Of a stretch of 64,000 nucleotides of DNA, positions 10,725 through 23,401 are shown piece after piece. The translations under genes and the position numbers were made by a program. The DNA lies in contig OZ038530.1 in NCBI GenBank assembly GCA_964036665.1, positions 7,330,501 through 7,394,500 of the forward strand. The letters run 5' to 3'. Below the pieces are notes generated by a model. It searched no databases, had not been told where the DNA came from, and saw nothing but the letters and a program-made list of their open reading frames with translations. Numbering within the stretch: the first letter of the stretch is position 1; every line of letters starts with the position of its first letter. Source of the stretch: Gordius sp. MW1 (taxonomy: Eukaryota; Nematomorpha; Gordioida; Gordea; Gordiidae).

Positions 10725-11420
10725 ACCCAAAACTTTAATCCAACCCGAATCGACCCGACCCTAAAGCATTAAATTTAACCCGACCCGACCCGGCCCGAAG
10801 ACATTTCAAATTATCAACACGAACCGTCCGGGTCAGGTTTCAGGTCAACGTGCAGTTCTCAAGCCCAGCCTGAACGATTCCCGAAAAAATCCTTTAATTT
10901 TTCGCTACTATTTAAATCCAACTTTTTGTCTATATTAAAACAATCAGTTATTTATGTGACGCCGACGAAAATGCTAAATAATTTGCAAAAAAATTACTAG
11001 CCTCAGAAGAGTTTTTATTTATTCCAACAAGCGACCCGCCGTTTAATTTTTACTAGATGCGCCCTTTAATGCATAAAACCATTTATGTCTCAATATGGGA
11101 ACTCTATGCAAGATAAATTTTATTTAACAGAAATTATAGTTTGGTTAACTTCTAACCTAATTGAAAAATAATATTTATAAGCGCAATTTAAATTAAATCA
11201 TTAATAAAATTAATAATTCTAAAATTTAATAAATTCCACTATTTTATGTATAAAAACACAAAAATTAAAACATTATTTAAATAATTTAGCTGGACGAAAC
11301 AGGACTTACTTAAAGCTAGGCCCGGCCCAAACCCATCTAGCTACCTTAGAGCCCATCCAAGCCCGGCCCGTAATTTTTTTTAAACAAAAAGCCCATCCAT
11401 ACTCGGAATGTTTGTAAGCC
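10725..11420. repeat. Remnants of CCCGACCCG-type and GGCCCGGCCC-type ends
   Basis: C/G-rich motifs (AACCCGACCCGACCC near 10,780; AGGCCCGGCCCAAACCC near 11,325) stand out in AT-rich DNA. They resemble subterminal repeats of hAT MITEs. No matching target duplication could be paired. Confidence 0.4.
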
Positions 11421-11715
11421 CTCAGCAGGAATTTTATAATTTTAACTTTGACAAAGCTAACTACATTTGTTTTAATAAAGTTGGCTATGTCATGATCATC
11501 TAAAAGTAGAATTTAAAAATCAATTTATAAAACCATGAGGATTATTAATTTTTGTTGAGCTCATCAACCTCTACTGTAGAGTTAACACACTGTGTTTAAA
11601 AAAGATATTACAAAATGGGGCATGCATATTAACGTGTCCAAAACATTTTGTAAAGTTATTATTTACTTTGAGTATTAATTATTAACATTAAATTATTATA
11701 CTTTTCTCTAGTTAG

Positions 11716-12048
11716 CAATTTCTAATAACTAGAAATCGAAAGGAGAGCATGTTAAACGTTTAAAAATATTAATTTATAATTTGGTTTGAACTACTATCTT
11801 CCTTTTCTACAAGAAGTTAATATCTTTATTCCTAGGATTTGGCCTGAATTAGCATTAATTTCTTTATCTTCATGAAATATGTAAATTTGACTTTAGTGAA
11901 ATTAGCTTTATATTTTTTAGAAGTTAAGATAGTTTCTAAAGAAATAATTAAGGATTAATTTCTTTTCATTTTATAACACACACTAGGAACGGACATTTTT
12001 TGATAGATAGTCTTAAAATTCGTAAATTTTAGCCAAAATTAGTAAATT
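11716..12048 (-). repeat. Right arm of the 333-bp inverted repeat
   Basis: This is the reverse complement of 8,019-8,351. The 3,364 bp between the arms hold the minisatellite element and MITE debris. The outer flanks do not form a clear direct duplication. Confidence 0.85.
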
Positions 12049-14135
12049 AATAATTATTTCTATCGGCGCAACACTAACAAGAATTCTATCAATATCATTT
12101 AGTTTTTCCATATAATTCAAATTTTTTTAAATATTTTTGTCATTGGGGGGGGGGGCTTTAACACTAAAAGCCAAGCCCTCCCTTGCCTACCCCAAGGAGC
12201 AAGTTTACATAACCCATCAGGTACCTTGTAAAAAAGGTAAATATTCAGCATCACTTGGGTCTAAATATTACTTGTCAACTTGAAAGTTATTGAAAATTAA
12301 GAAACTCGGATAGAATAGAGTGAAAAGTTAACTAAATATAAAATGTGAATTTTATGAAAATTACGATAATATTAATTAAAAACCATGATACTCGCAGCAT
12401 TTGTAAAGTTATTTGGTGTTTCAATAGCACATTTAAGGAGATAACCACTTTTCCCCCTGGTGATAGGCTATATTTGCCCGAAATGTCGCTTGCCATTTCC
12501 CTCTACTCATTTTATCAATCCAACCCCACCGCTTTTATACAAGAAATAGTATTACAAATTATTGACAGTAAATTATATCATTAATTGTGGTACGTTTTAA
12601 TCCAAAGATATACCTATAAAAATATGCCGCTTTTATTGTCTCTTGTGCATAAACAAAATTTTAGATGACCGAATAGAGTTATGCATTTTTTGCCTGAAAT
12701 ATTAGGAAGAAGAGCATATACGACGTTTAAATATTATCCCTAAAAGCATTTTACATTCTTTTAATGGCACTTCACTCATTTATCTGATGCTATTATTTCT
12801 TAGCAAGATTTACTTATTTGTGTTATTTCAATGACCATTATTCATTGCATTAACTAATCAAAAAAATTTGACAAATAAATGTAATAAAGCAAGTAATAGA
12901 GTATGAGGCTGTTATTTATTTAAATAAGAGAACTTGACCTAAATCATTTGCAATCAGTGGGACTAGGGAAACCTCAGAGTTTTCTGTAAGTGTGCCATTT
13001 AATTAGGCAGGATCTTTAGTTTCCTCATTTTACTTGTCTTTATTAAGGTGTATCGCCAATCTTTATTTCCTCATTTGATATTTTGATTATTCATTTGACT
13101 AATCTAATATCCTACGTTTCCCGAGATATGATTTATTTAACATGGCCCATACAACCTACCCATAATTTATTCTTTCCCATATATCTAGGCCAGTTAATAT
13201 ATCAACATAATCATACTCTTAGTAATTTGCTAAATTGAAACCATTAGACATTGAAGTTTTAAATAAAATGTCCAGCCTTTCCATATCTTCCATTATATTA
13301 TTTACCTTGGTAAGTTATTTAAAGGAATCTTTAAGTTACCAGATAATTTTAACCTTTGTTTTACAAAGTTAATGGTGCGGCTCAACTGTATTTTAGGCCA
13401 AGTTGACAATCAGCGCTGGACCCCAAAGTTACCAGAGCAACCAAGCAATCATTCCTCGATACGTTGATTGTAAGTTATTTATTATGGCTAACACACCAAT
13501 TCTGAGAAATTTCATAAATATAAGAATCGCTATTAATTTTGACATTTTATTAAGTTTTAACAAAACTCTGGACAAATTAATGGTATAAATATATTTCTCA
13601 AGATTGCAGATTATGTTCGTTAGAACGAATAACTAGGGCTGAGCCATGTTTTACATCACGTGACTGTCAAGGAATGTCTCGTTGTGACAGGGATAGAGGT
13701 CACGGTGATTTGTGGGGCTGTTGTTGTCCATTTACAAGTGATTAATATTTTTCGATAAAAAATGAAAAAGTAGGCTTAAAAATTAAAGAAAAATACACAA
13801 TTGCCAGCTCATTAATTTAATATATTTTAGCACATAACATACATAATTATTTGGAAATAAACTTCTATCGGGGGAAAAAAGTTAGTAATGTTTTAATTAA
13901 TATTATACTTAAGAAACACCGTCCTTCGGCTCTTATTAGGCTTTTCTTGTTATGTGGTGAAGGTGAAATTCCATATTTCCATACACTTCCCCTCTTTTTT
14001 TGTTTTTTTATCTTAATATTTTTGAGCCAATATACTACATAAATTTTTTTTTTTAACAAATCTCTCTTTTTTAACAAAAGCCTTAATCTTGCTTTAATTA
14101 TTATCAAAACGTCTTAAGAACTACACACATGTAAA
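12049..14135. other. AT-rich DNA, no gene assigned
   Basis: No convincing coding exon is visible. A short stretch near 12,490 shares 'atttccctctactcatt' and nearby bases with the fold-back at 32,545-32,655, suggesting a common repeat. A poly-G run is at about 12,145. Confidence 0.4.
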
Positions 14136-14141
14136 AAATTA

Positions 14142-14405
14142 TCATAAATACTCATATATATTTTTATTAGTTGCTGGAGCACCTACAACAGCATTAACCG
14201 TGCAACCCACATTAGGTACAACCACGGCATTAGCACGCATAATTGTAGATGTGTTACCAACGATTCCTTGTCCCTTGGGGCCCACCAATGTACCGAATTG
14301 CCTTTGCCCGGCTACTGTGAGCAATTGCACTCTTCCCAGAGCCCGGGTTTATTGCAGACCCGACACTTGTGGCATCGATTGTGTGCTTCGATATTTTGTA
14401 TTCAG
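14142..14405 (-). other. Unassigned GC-richer open region
   Basis: These roughly 260 bases are much less AT-rich than their surroundings and are open on both strands (62 codons from an ATG on minus, 81 on plus). The minus frame contains FGTLVGPKGQGIVGNTS and NAVVVPNVGCTVNAVVGAP, which I do not recognise. It could be a host exon, a transposon fragment or a chance island. Splice sites cannot be assigned with confidence. Confidence 0.3.
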
Positions 14406-14559
14406 TCCCCCGAATAATTTCATCCCAATTTTGTGCACCGTTTAAAACTAAGCTAAAATTTCATATCTTACTTTCGACGTCTTTTGCTATGTATTTAAAA
14501 TGTACCTATTAGAATTTTTCGCATTTGTTTTCGGCTCATCCTCATAAAAAACTCGGCGT

Positions 14560-14830
14560 TTATTAGAGATGTCATATTTTCTACGACGCAAGGGTTGGGA
14601 ATATTTCGCATGGAAATTTGGGGAAATAACAGGAAATAATTGGGAAAATATGTGAAATAATTATAGATCCCGGTGTAGGGTGAATTAACATTATAAATAA
14701 ATAATATAATCACAAAGAACAAACCATTTAACATGTAATCTGGATATATTTATGGAATTTTACAAAATAATTTAATACATGCATCAAGAAATTTAATAAT
14801 GCTATATATGTATTAGAGGCCTGCCGTTAT
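14560..14830. repeat. Dispersed repeat shared with 49,920-50,160
   Basis: Common segments are AGAGATGTCATATT, CGCAAG, CATGGAAA, TGTAGGGTGAATTA and ACAAACCATTTAACAT, in the same order and orientation. It seems to be a non-coding interspersed repeat. Confidence 0.6.
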
Positions 14831-15182
14831 AAATATTTACAAGCCCTGGTCCGGCAGTAATATTAAATTATAGGCCCGGGCCTGGCCTGTTAATTTTAAA
14901 CAGAGCTCGAGCCCGGCATCCGCCCGTAAAAATTTATTTGATTTGTTTTGGATTGAAATGTTTTACCGAAATGTTTGAAATATATATATATACTAGCTGA
15001 CCCGGCAAACGTTTTTTCCTATATACATTATTTCTAGAAAATACTATAAGTGTATGTGTGGTTATGATTAAAATAAGAATGGGGCGTTGTGACAATGTTG
15101 GCCCATAAAATGACAATACACTAATCATTTATTAATTTCTTTCTTTATACTTTATTCAATAATTTTTGATACCTATATATAC

Positions 15183-15891
15183 TAGAGGTGTGCACGGATC
15201 AATCCGATCCGACATCTGATCCGTCCAAACTCGGATCGGATCGGATCGGATCAACATTTTAATTTTGAAAGTCCGATCGGATCGGATCAACATTTTATTT
15301 TAGTCGGATCGGATCGAATTTTCAAATTTAAAATAAACAATAATAAGTTCTAATTAATTAAATTAATAATTTTTAATAATTATCTCTGAAAAGAAGATTG
15401 CAAATATGATTCAAAAAAAGATTTGCTGAAATGGTGGGTTTCATATGAAACAGTCCTGCCAAGGCTTTATAAGCTGGCAAATAAAGTTTTAGCTATACCT
15501 GCTACCTCTACCACTTCGGAAAGAAATTTCTCGGTGGCTGGAAGAACATTAGAAGAAAGAAGAACGCGAATTAAACCAGAAAATTTAGATTCTTCATTAT
15601 TTTTATATGATAATATGGAATTAGTCAAATAAAATTTTATATTTATTTCGGGTCTATTAAAATTGCTATACCTTATTTTTATGTATTTTGAATTTAATTA
15701 TCAATAAAAAGTTCTGTTCGTAAAATTTTAATTTAAAAATTTCGGATCGGATCGGATTTAGATTTTAAAAAACTCGGATCGGATCGGATTTAGATTTTAA
15801 AAAACTCGGATCGGATCGGATGGATATAAAATTTTTCAAAAACCCCTCGGATCGGATCGGATCAAAAATATTTGATCCGTGCACACCTCTA
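15183..15891 (+). mobile_element. Internally deleted hAT transposon with exact 8-bp TSD
   Basis: Terminal inverted repeats TAGAGGTGTGCACGGATCAA are perfect over at least 20 bp. Flanks are the duplicated ATATATAC (15,175-15,182 and 15,892-15,899). Subterminal CGGATCGGATCGGAT repeats occur at both ends. The interior keeps only the last part of a transposase. Confidence 0.95.
15423..15632 (+). pseudogene. hAT transposase dimerisation (hATC) fragment
   Basis: The 69-codon frame reads WWVSYETVLPRLYKLANKVL then AIPATSTTSERNFSVAGRTL. This matches the C-terminal dimerisation domain of hAT transposases (WW...P.L..LA...L.IPATS..SER.FS.AG). The catalytic DDE core is deleted, so it cannot transpose the element. 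Confidence 0.92.
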
Positions 15892-15949
15892 ATATATACA
15901 TTGAATTATGACCATCAAAAACTAATTCATCATCAATCTCTAAGTGCGA

Positions 15950-18900
15950 TGGAGTATACAATATTTTTGGTTAGTCCATCTTTAGCCAAAACAAACAAAC
16001 GGGATGGTTTATCCAAGCGAGAACATGCCACGTATAGCTGTCCGTGGGAAAAGCATGATGTGCCCAAATCTAAGCCACAAATAGACATCGTTTGACCTTG
16101 AGCCTTTTTTAATTGTCATTGCGAATGCCAATTTAATTGGAAATTGAATACGTTTGAATTTAATCGGCACATCTGTGGGAATCATAGGGTTTCGTGGCAG
16201 CAATACATTTTCACCTCGGAACTTGCCATTCAAAATGGTGACTTTGATAACATTTTTCATACATTTTTTAATGACTATTTAAATTACGAAGCAAAATTAC
16301 CAGAGATCCAACCTTCAATTGTAAAAGGTGCTGTGGCATGCCTGACAAATCCAATGAGTTCAAAAACTCAATTGGATAATTTACAGCTTCGTTAGCATCG
16401 CAAACTGTATCGACAGATTTGTATGACACCAAGTCACCTGGCAAAACTGTTGTATCTTGGAATTTAAATTATTGACATCCACATTTTTTGCTGAAAATAT
16501 TGTTCTTTCGGACATCCAGGCAAGATTTTTGTACTGTGTATATAGATCTGGAAATATGTGGTCGATGAGAGCATTTTGCGAGTCGACGATTGTGCAAAAA
16601 TCCGACGGTAATTTTATGCATCCAGTATTTTAATACAAAACAACTTTTCCATCACCAATATCTAAGAGTTGTTTGGAGAATGTTTCAGCGGATGAATCTT
16701 TAAGCATATGAACGCGCATGTTTTATTTCAGTTCTAACTTTTCAACATTAGGCCACAGTGACGATGATTTTAAGCAAGCGTTGATCTCATCAGCGTACGT
16801 TGAACGTGGAATGACGGGATGTTGTCTAAAATCATGAAAGGAGAAACAGAGTGCCGCCAAATAGTTTGTCATTGTTTTAAATATCTCTCAATGTCCTGTC
16901 CAATGCCTCAAGGGAATGTTTCTGTGCCATAGTACATTCATCCCAGGTAATAACTTTACACTGTTTGAGTACTGTGGCCATGGACGATTGTTTTTTTATG
17001 TTGCACACTGCCTCTGGGTTACTTTGGATATTTAGTGGCAGCTTAAATGCAGAATGAGCTGTTCTGCCTCCATCTAATAATGCTGCAATGCCAGATGATG
17101 CAACGGGCGATGCCATTTTTTGATCGTATCTCGGCAAGAATTATCGAAATGAGAAATGTTTTGCCAGTTCCACCTGGTGCATCCAAAAAAAAGAAACCAC
17201 CTTGTCCTGCCGAAATGCCAGCATAATACGGTCGTAAATGGTTTTTTGTTCATCAGTTAGTAAGGGGGCATTGATAGTAACAATTGCTGCCATTTCTACA
17301 GTATTGTACTGCAGTTCAACTCATATCAGTGTTGAGTAAATCTGATGCACTTCGATTTCGTGAACTCATACCAAAAGGACTAATTTTTAAATTAGCAATG
17401 ACAATGCAAAGATCCTCAATAGCTCTCAATGCTTCATTGTACATTGCGTCGCTGAATAATACCGATAGATCGTTGCACCTTGAACGATATCGATGTAATA
17501 TATCATCAGCCATTAGATCTATGTGCTTATCCCACAACCTTTGTGCTCGGGCCGAGAAACATGGAGTCAACACTATAGCGAATATTAGACGAATTTGTGT
17601 TGCTGTAGAGTTAATGCTGCTTCAGTAAGCGTACTGTCCCAATGGGTGGCATCTTCTAGCAAGCCTAGTGCAAGGCATGCATCTTTATACGTTGGATACT
17701 GATGTCCATTTACTTTAAGTATATCGTAAAATGACAATGGGCCGGTGACATTTACCACCAACAGTCGCCGATAAAAGCACTCAGTCTGCCTAGAATTCAC
17801 TGTATATACACGACCCAAAATGTTTGATTTGAATAAACCAGGGCATATATTAACTGGTGTGCCTTGCTTACGGGGCATCCATTTTTTCGGTTGAGTCCAT
17901 TTAAAATAGCGGGGTACTTCTGAATAGAGTAATGTTCACACGAAGGCACCAAAAGCATCGGCACGATTACACAATTCAAAAAAATCAGTGTAGTTTTTGG
18001 TGGATTTATAGCACGATCAAGCGCGGTCTCGTTCGTGAAAAATACACGCTGGCCGTTTTCAAGATGGACAGCTAAATGGATGACTGCTGGATCCCGTTCT
18101 TGAATTGGGAAACCAAAGATCCGCCAAACAGCTTCATTGGAGCTTATGTACCGACCAATTTGGTAGTTAGTTATTTCATCATTGTTATTCAATGAAAGTG
18201 CATTCACATTGGTATTATTAATTCTAAATACAGCCATATCACTTCCTTTATTCACATACTTGCATATATATTTGATGCTCTTCACCGAACTGCAGAACTC
18301 AACGTTAATATGAGCATTGAATGTTTTGCACAACAGAGGTCAATATGGTACAACCCATCGATTGTCAATGTCAATGGCTGCGTTACTGATAGTTTCAGTA
18401 AATTTGTGTCCGCCATTGTTGGTACTTCTTCGACGATATATAGGATATCCGTCGACATGTGTGACCGTATCATTGATGAAATCTTTAGGAAAACACTTTG
18501 CACACTTTCCATCGAACATGCAAGCGATGAACGATTCAAATATCCACATGGGCCATGAATCATGTTTGTAGTAACAGTATAAACAATAATTGATCGTAGA
18601 CGGATTTGGAATTTCTGCAGAACTAACTATCGATGTCTTCAGGACGTATGTTGTCGACGAACCAAATCAAAATGTGAGCATGAGGTAATCCTCGCTTTTG
18701 TCATTCAACCGAATACATCCAGCAACGTGCAGGGCCAAATATATGTAATTTTGTAATAAATTTAATGAAAGACTTTAATTTTTGTTTAAACGTGCCTTAA
18801 AGTCATGACGATATATTGCATTTTGTCCTGGGGAAAGCAAATATGTAATCTCCTGCCATTTTGGATTACACGTAAACGTGATAAAAAAACACGGTCGTCC

Positions 18901-20427
18901 GTATTCACGTACGAAAGTCATGGCATCCTGTATGTATTATTGCATGTGACGTGGATTACCTACGTACGATGATGGTAGAATAATAGAGTTACCAATTTCA
19001 GCAGTGTCGGCATTGTTCGCAATAGCGTCTCGTAAGTGAATGTATTTTTCCGCACACAGTTTCTGTTGGTTATATCTTAAGTATCGTAGACGTTCGCTCT
19101 CTATCTTCACATACATGTCGACCATGAAGTTGGCAAAGCTCACGACAGCGTAGTATCACGTTGTCTTGACCGCGTCTAAACGTCAAACAATATGCATAAA
19201 AATCCTTCGAGCTAACCTTCTTGTTTGTTTCGGCTCCTGTAATAATGTGTATTACAATTAATTAAAAATGAATAATTATGTTTTTATTTAAGAATAAAGT
19301 ACCTGTTAGGGAATCTCGTTGTTTAATGTTTATGGAAAATCCATCTAGTCCTTTCCAAAAAATTATCGGATATTGGATAGCGTCACATGAACGGTGGGTA
19401 TCAGCAATGAACTGAAGATTGTTATCTCTTCTTCGAATCACCATTTGGCGCGAAGCCGTACGGTCCCCAACCATGATTCCGGCAACGTCGTCAACTACAG
19501 GTGCATTGAATCTACGAATGTGCTCTCCAACTGGTGTTTTATCAGAATCGATGACAATAGCGTAATTGTCATTTAGTAATTTGGGCATGTGTGATTTAAA
19601 TAATTTTAATAATTCATTGTGCTCATTCAACAGAACGTCCAGTTCGCCGACGATACGCCTGGCTAAAGGTGAATCGAGGATGTAGTAGCCGCAAGTGCAT
19701 CCACGCGATTAGCTAGTGCGCGTTCGAAGTCGTCACCACCCATGAAGTAAATTTGTAAAAATTTATAAGATTCGTTTGGCATCAGCAGCAATGAACATAC
19801 TTAGTGAAAAACCACGCCTTTTATTTTAAACGTTGAATTAAATTGTTGACCGTTTGCAGCATTATTTTGAACTATTTCTGTTGCTTCGAACGATGTCATT
19901 TGGAAGCATGAATTGAATGTCCGAATTGACTTCAGGAACAGGCTAGAATCAGGACCCGTACCGATAATTAACCGTGCAATGGTTCAGGTGGTGTTTCAAT
20001 CTCCGTTAGTCGATTCCTGATGCGCAACACATACCGGCTGACTCATTTATTTAAGTGCAAGACAATGAGGACATACCTTGTCCATAGTAACAATGACCAC
20101 TTTGGAATGGGCTTAATATTCAACATCAGGCTCATACTGGAATGCTAATCAAAGGAATGAAGTTGATTTAAATGCTCGATGTACTTGTTGGCGTTGTTGG
20201 TCATTTTCTCTACGTGTGTTGATTACAAATCGGCGAGCTTGTTTTTTTAATCGTACTTGTTGATTACGTTCATCTCGTGCCTCTTGCGATTGTGATTCAC
20301 GTATTTGGGCCATCATCACACGCATATCTGCATTGTTTTGTAGGATTTGTTCGTCTGTTCTATGTGCTCTAATATTTATCATGCTGCATTTTGTTTCGTT
20401 TGACGACCCAAATTCTTCCTTTTGCAT
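15950..20427 (-). pseudogene. Helitron Rep-helicase, decayed
   Basis: Fragments in several frames keep the family order. An N-terminal Arg/Glu-rich region lies at 20,427-20,149. The Helitron-like domain follows (GEHIRRFNAP and HRSCDAIQYPIIFWKGLDGF, 19,630-19,262; DMYVKIESERLRYLRYNQ, 19,143-18,937). Next is the Rep region (MIHGPCG, DNRWVVPY, INVEFCSSVKSIKYICKYVN and YQIGRYISSNEAVWRIFGFP, 18,563-17,797). The Pif1 helicase comes last (ASSGIAALLDGGRTAHS and ITWDECTMAQKHSLEALDRT, 17,137-16,877; IQFPIKLAFAMTI near 16,100). The KYVN tyrosines fit the rolling-circle nuclease. Many stops and frameshifts make it inactive. Confidence 0.9.
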
Positions 20428-20732
20428 TTATCTGGCATTGTTACCTATAAATATAACATATTTAATATATAAAATTGAATTACTTAAAGGTGAAAAACAT
20501 TAAACTATCGAATTCTCATGCAGGCTACGCCCATGCTATATGGTGATTTTATAAGTAGAATACTTCAGCCTTTTTATATATTAGATTATTTACATTGTCG
20601 CATTTTACAGTATACATCTATGCATGGGTGTAGCCAGAGGGGGGCCTGCCCCCCCACCCTAAATTACGAAAAAAAAAAATTTCATGCAAAAACTTTGAAA
20701 AATTAAAAAAAGTAATGTTTTGCCCCCTATTA

Positions 20733-20894
20733 TGTCTGGGAACCTTTATTTACTACAGATTTCGAAGCGATACAATAAATAGAAAAGTGAGTAAAACGTG
20801 TATATCAAAAGCATATATAAGTTACATTTGATTGACAACACATCGGTAAATAAATATCCCCTGAGGCGCTTCGCACTCCAATTACCTCTCTAAA
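20733..20894 (-). repeat. Gypsy-1 3' LTR
   Basis: It aligns with 24,415-24,561 through TGTCTGGGAACCTTTATTTA, CGATACAATAAAT and TCCAATTACCTCTCTA. The middle differs by an indel, so the LTRs have diverged since insertion. Confidence 0.85.
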
Positions 20895-21129
20895 GTTCCC
20901 CCCTTTTCACAGACAAAATCCTTAAGGAATGCTGGCGGTTTCCGACTACGCTGCGGGTATCTAGGTTCTTCTCTAGGCGTTCCTGACTGGTTTTGAATTT
21001 GTCCCCTTGTAGCACTTGTTCCCGCTTCCCTTTCTGATGATATCCTTTCTCATGTCCCAGTGTGGTCCAATCCATTATTTTCCGTTTTCTTACTTGATCC
21101 ACGTGTCGGTGGTGTTTTCTTCTCTGTGC

Positions 21130-21762
21130 TCATACATCGTAGGACCGACTACTGTGCTTGGCATTTATCGTGCCTTCTACCCATTTGCTTGGTCCTAAAA
21201 ACATACGTACCCAAACCAAGTCTCCTACTTTGAACATCCGCGGGTTCCCGGTCTCTAACCATTGTTGTGGTACGGTTTCCCTCAATACCTCCCATTCGGT
21301 TCGCATACGCCTTTTTAGCATCACCTCTGCTGGGATTTTTTTGGTTGTGGGGTGTTTTGTCGATCTGTAGTTTTCCAAAAATCTACTTAGCCCTACTTCC
21401 GACTCGTTTCTAATAATGGCTTCTTTAATTAATCGTACATATCTTTCTGCCTGACCGTTAGACGCAGGATGGTAAAAAGCTTTCCATCGCTGATTAATCC
21501 CTCTCATCTTGCAAAAATTCTGTAATTCCTGCCCTTTGAATTGCGGGCCGTTATCTAATATTAGCCATGGTGGATTCCCAAATCTAGCAGACGTTTCGGC
21601 AAGTTTTTTTATAATGGTGGTTGCTGTGGTGTCTTCTAATTTAAACACCTCTACCCATTTCGAGCTATTGTCCACCATCAGGTATGACTTACCCTTGAGA
21701 GGACCCATGATATCGATATGTACTTGAACCCACGGTTTATGGCTAAGTTGACAATCTATCAA
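21130..21762 (-). pseudogene. Gypsy-1 integrase domain
   Basis: The open frame has 210 codons. The catalytic core shows VHIDIMGP, ILDNGPQFKGQELQNFC (D and the usual glycine region) and HPASNGQAERYVRLIKEAI with the third acidic residue (E in QAERYV), giving the D,D-35-E set. A chromodomain-less tail with FKVGDLVWVR (GPY/F-like region) follows. The N-terminal zinc finger sits upstream in another frame (about 21,780-21,900). It would join element DNA to the genome; it is orphaned here. Confidence 0.9.
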
Positions 21763-22109
21763 CGGTGCCTTCTTCGCCGCCGCGGCAGTGTAATTGCGAT
21801 TCCGGCACTTTCGCTACTCTCAATAAGTCATCGTGGAGAGTAGGCCACCATATATACTGCCCCGCCACTTCTTGCATTCGCTTGATACCCACGTGGCCCC
21901 TATTTAGTCTTTGGAGTGCCGCTCCTCGTAACTTAGCCGGAATTAATATTCGTCGTCCTTTGTAAAATATTATGTTTTGGCTTCGTGTAACTTTGGCAGG
22001 TGTTTTTCGTAGGAGCGTTTTAGACCATCAGTGACCATTGTGTTTTGTTTACCTCTCATTTACTCTTTTAACTGACGTAGCCCGGGATCATCCAAGGTGT
22101 GTTGTCTTA

Positions 22110-22565
22110 CTACGTCCAATGATATAAATGGATTTGTCGAGCCTTCTGGCATTTCCTCGCTAACCTGATACGCGTTTTCGTCGGTTTTCTGGACAAGAAG
22201 TCTGCCGCGTTTTCGGATCCCTTGTTGTACACAAATTTGGTCGTAAAGCCTGATACCATGAGAGCCCACCTAGTTAGACGTGGTGACCATTGTTCCTTGC
22301 CCCTTTTGCTCTGATCGAAAATATATACTAGGGGTCTATGATCCGTCGCAATAGTAACGTTTCGTCCTTGTATATATTTATTGAACTTTTTTAGTCCATA
22401 AACCACAGCAGGGGCCTCTCGTTCGATCGTCGAATACCGGCTTTCGCTATCGTTTAATGCTCTTGAAGCATAGGCCACCATTCTCCAATTCTTCCCTGGT
22501 GCTCGTTGCTGTAAGATAGCCCCTAACCTGTACCAGAGGCGTCTACAACCAGGCCAGTCTCCCAA
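22110..22565 (-). pseudogene. Gypsy-1 RNase H domain
   Basis: The frame includes RMVAYASRALNDSESRYSTI, ERE, TIATDHRPLVYIF and NAADFLSRKP, the standard order of the Ty3/Gypsy RNase H region. The start of the domain is in another frame, so pol is broken here. Confidence 0.9.
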
Positions 22566-22822
22566 TCTCCCTTAAAGTATGCCAGTACGGGGGCTTTAGT
22601 CAGCGCGGACTTGATGGCTTCAAATGCGCCTTGTTGTTCTCCACCTCAATGGTACAACACGTTAGTTTTCAGGAGTTTCTGAATCGGGTGCACGACTTTG
22701 GCGTAGTCCTTAATAAACTTTGAAAAATATGCTGTTAACCCCAGGAACGATTTTATTTCATTTTTGTTTGTTAAATTTTTCCACTGCTTGACCAGTTCAG
22801 CTTTATTGTCGTTGATTTTAAT

Positions 22823-23401
22823 TAGAGATGCACACTATTTTGTGCCGAGACCGATACCAGCCAATACTTAAGATTTTTTTGCCGATACAGATACCATGCC
22901 GATACTTATAATAAAAAAATTTTTTATACTAAATGTCTAGTTTTTAAATGTTTCCTTAAATTTGAAGTGTTAAAGGAATGTTTGTCTTTGCCCCCACGAC
23001 TTATTTTAGCTTTGCATAATTCACAGATTACAATTTTTTCATCTGCTGACACAATAAAATAACTCCATAGTGTATCTAAAGAATCCATCTAAGGCTTAAT
23101 ATATAATAATTTTTAAAATAAAATAATATTTACTTAAAAGCGCAGTCGGAACAGATGGTCAATGAGTTTATTATACTCCACATAGAAATATTTATAGCCA
23201 ATCAAATGAAACAATTTTCAAAAAATTTGAAAAGTCCTCTATTTTTTAATCGTAGGAGATACTATAAGTATTATTTTTTGAGTTTCATATTAAAAAAGGT
23301 ATCGGCTTGGTAATTGCCGATACTAGCAAAGTATCGGACGATACTTTTGGCAAGGTATTGGCGCCGATACCATGCCGATACTTGGTATCGGTGCATCTCT
23401 A
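22823..23401. mobile_element. hAT MITE inside Gypsy-1 RT
   Basis: Ends are TAGAGATGCACAC... and ...GTGCATCTCTA, with an exact 8-bp duplication ATTTTAAT (22,815-22,822 and 23,402-23,409). Subterminal CCGATACC repeats lie at both ends. No transposase is coded. Confidence 0.95.

Noticed and set aside
18310..18571. Plus-strand frames of 82-84 codons
   Set aside because: They are the reverse of the Helitron Rep region (MIHGPCG, YPIYRRRS), so they are antisense shadows.
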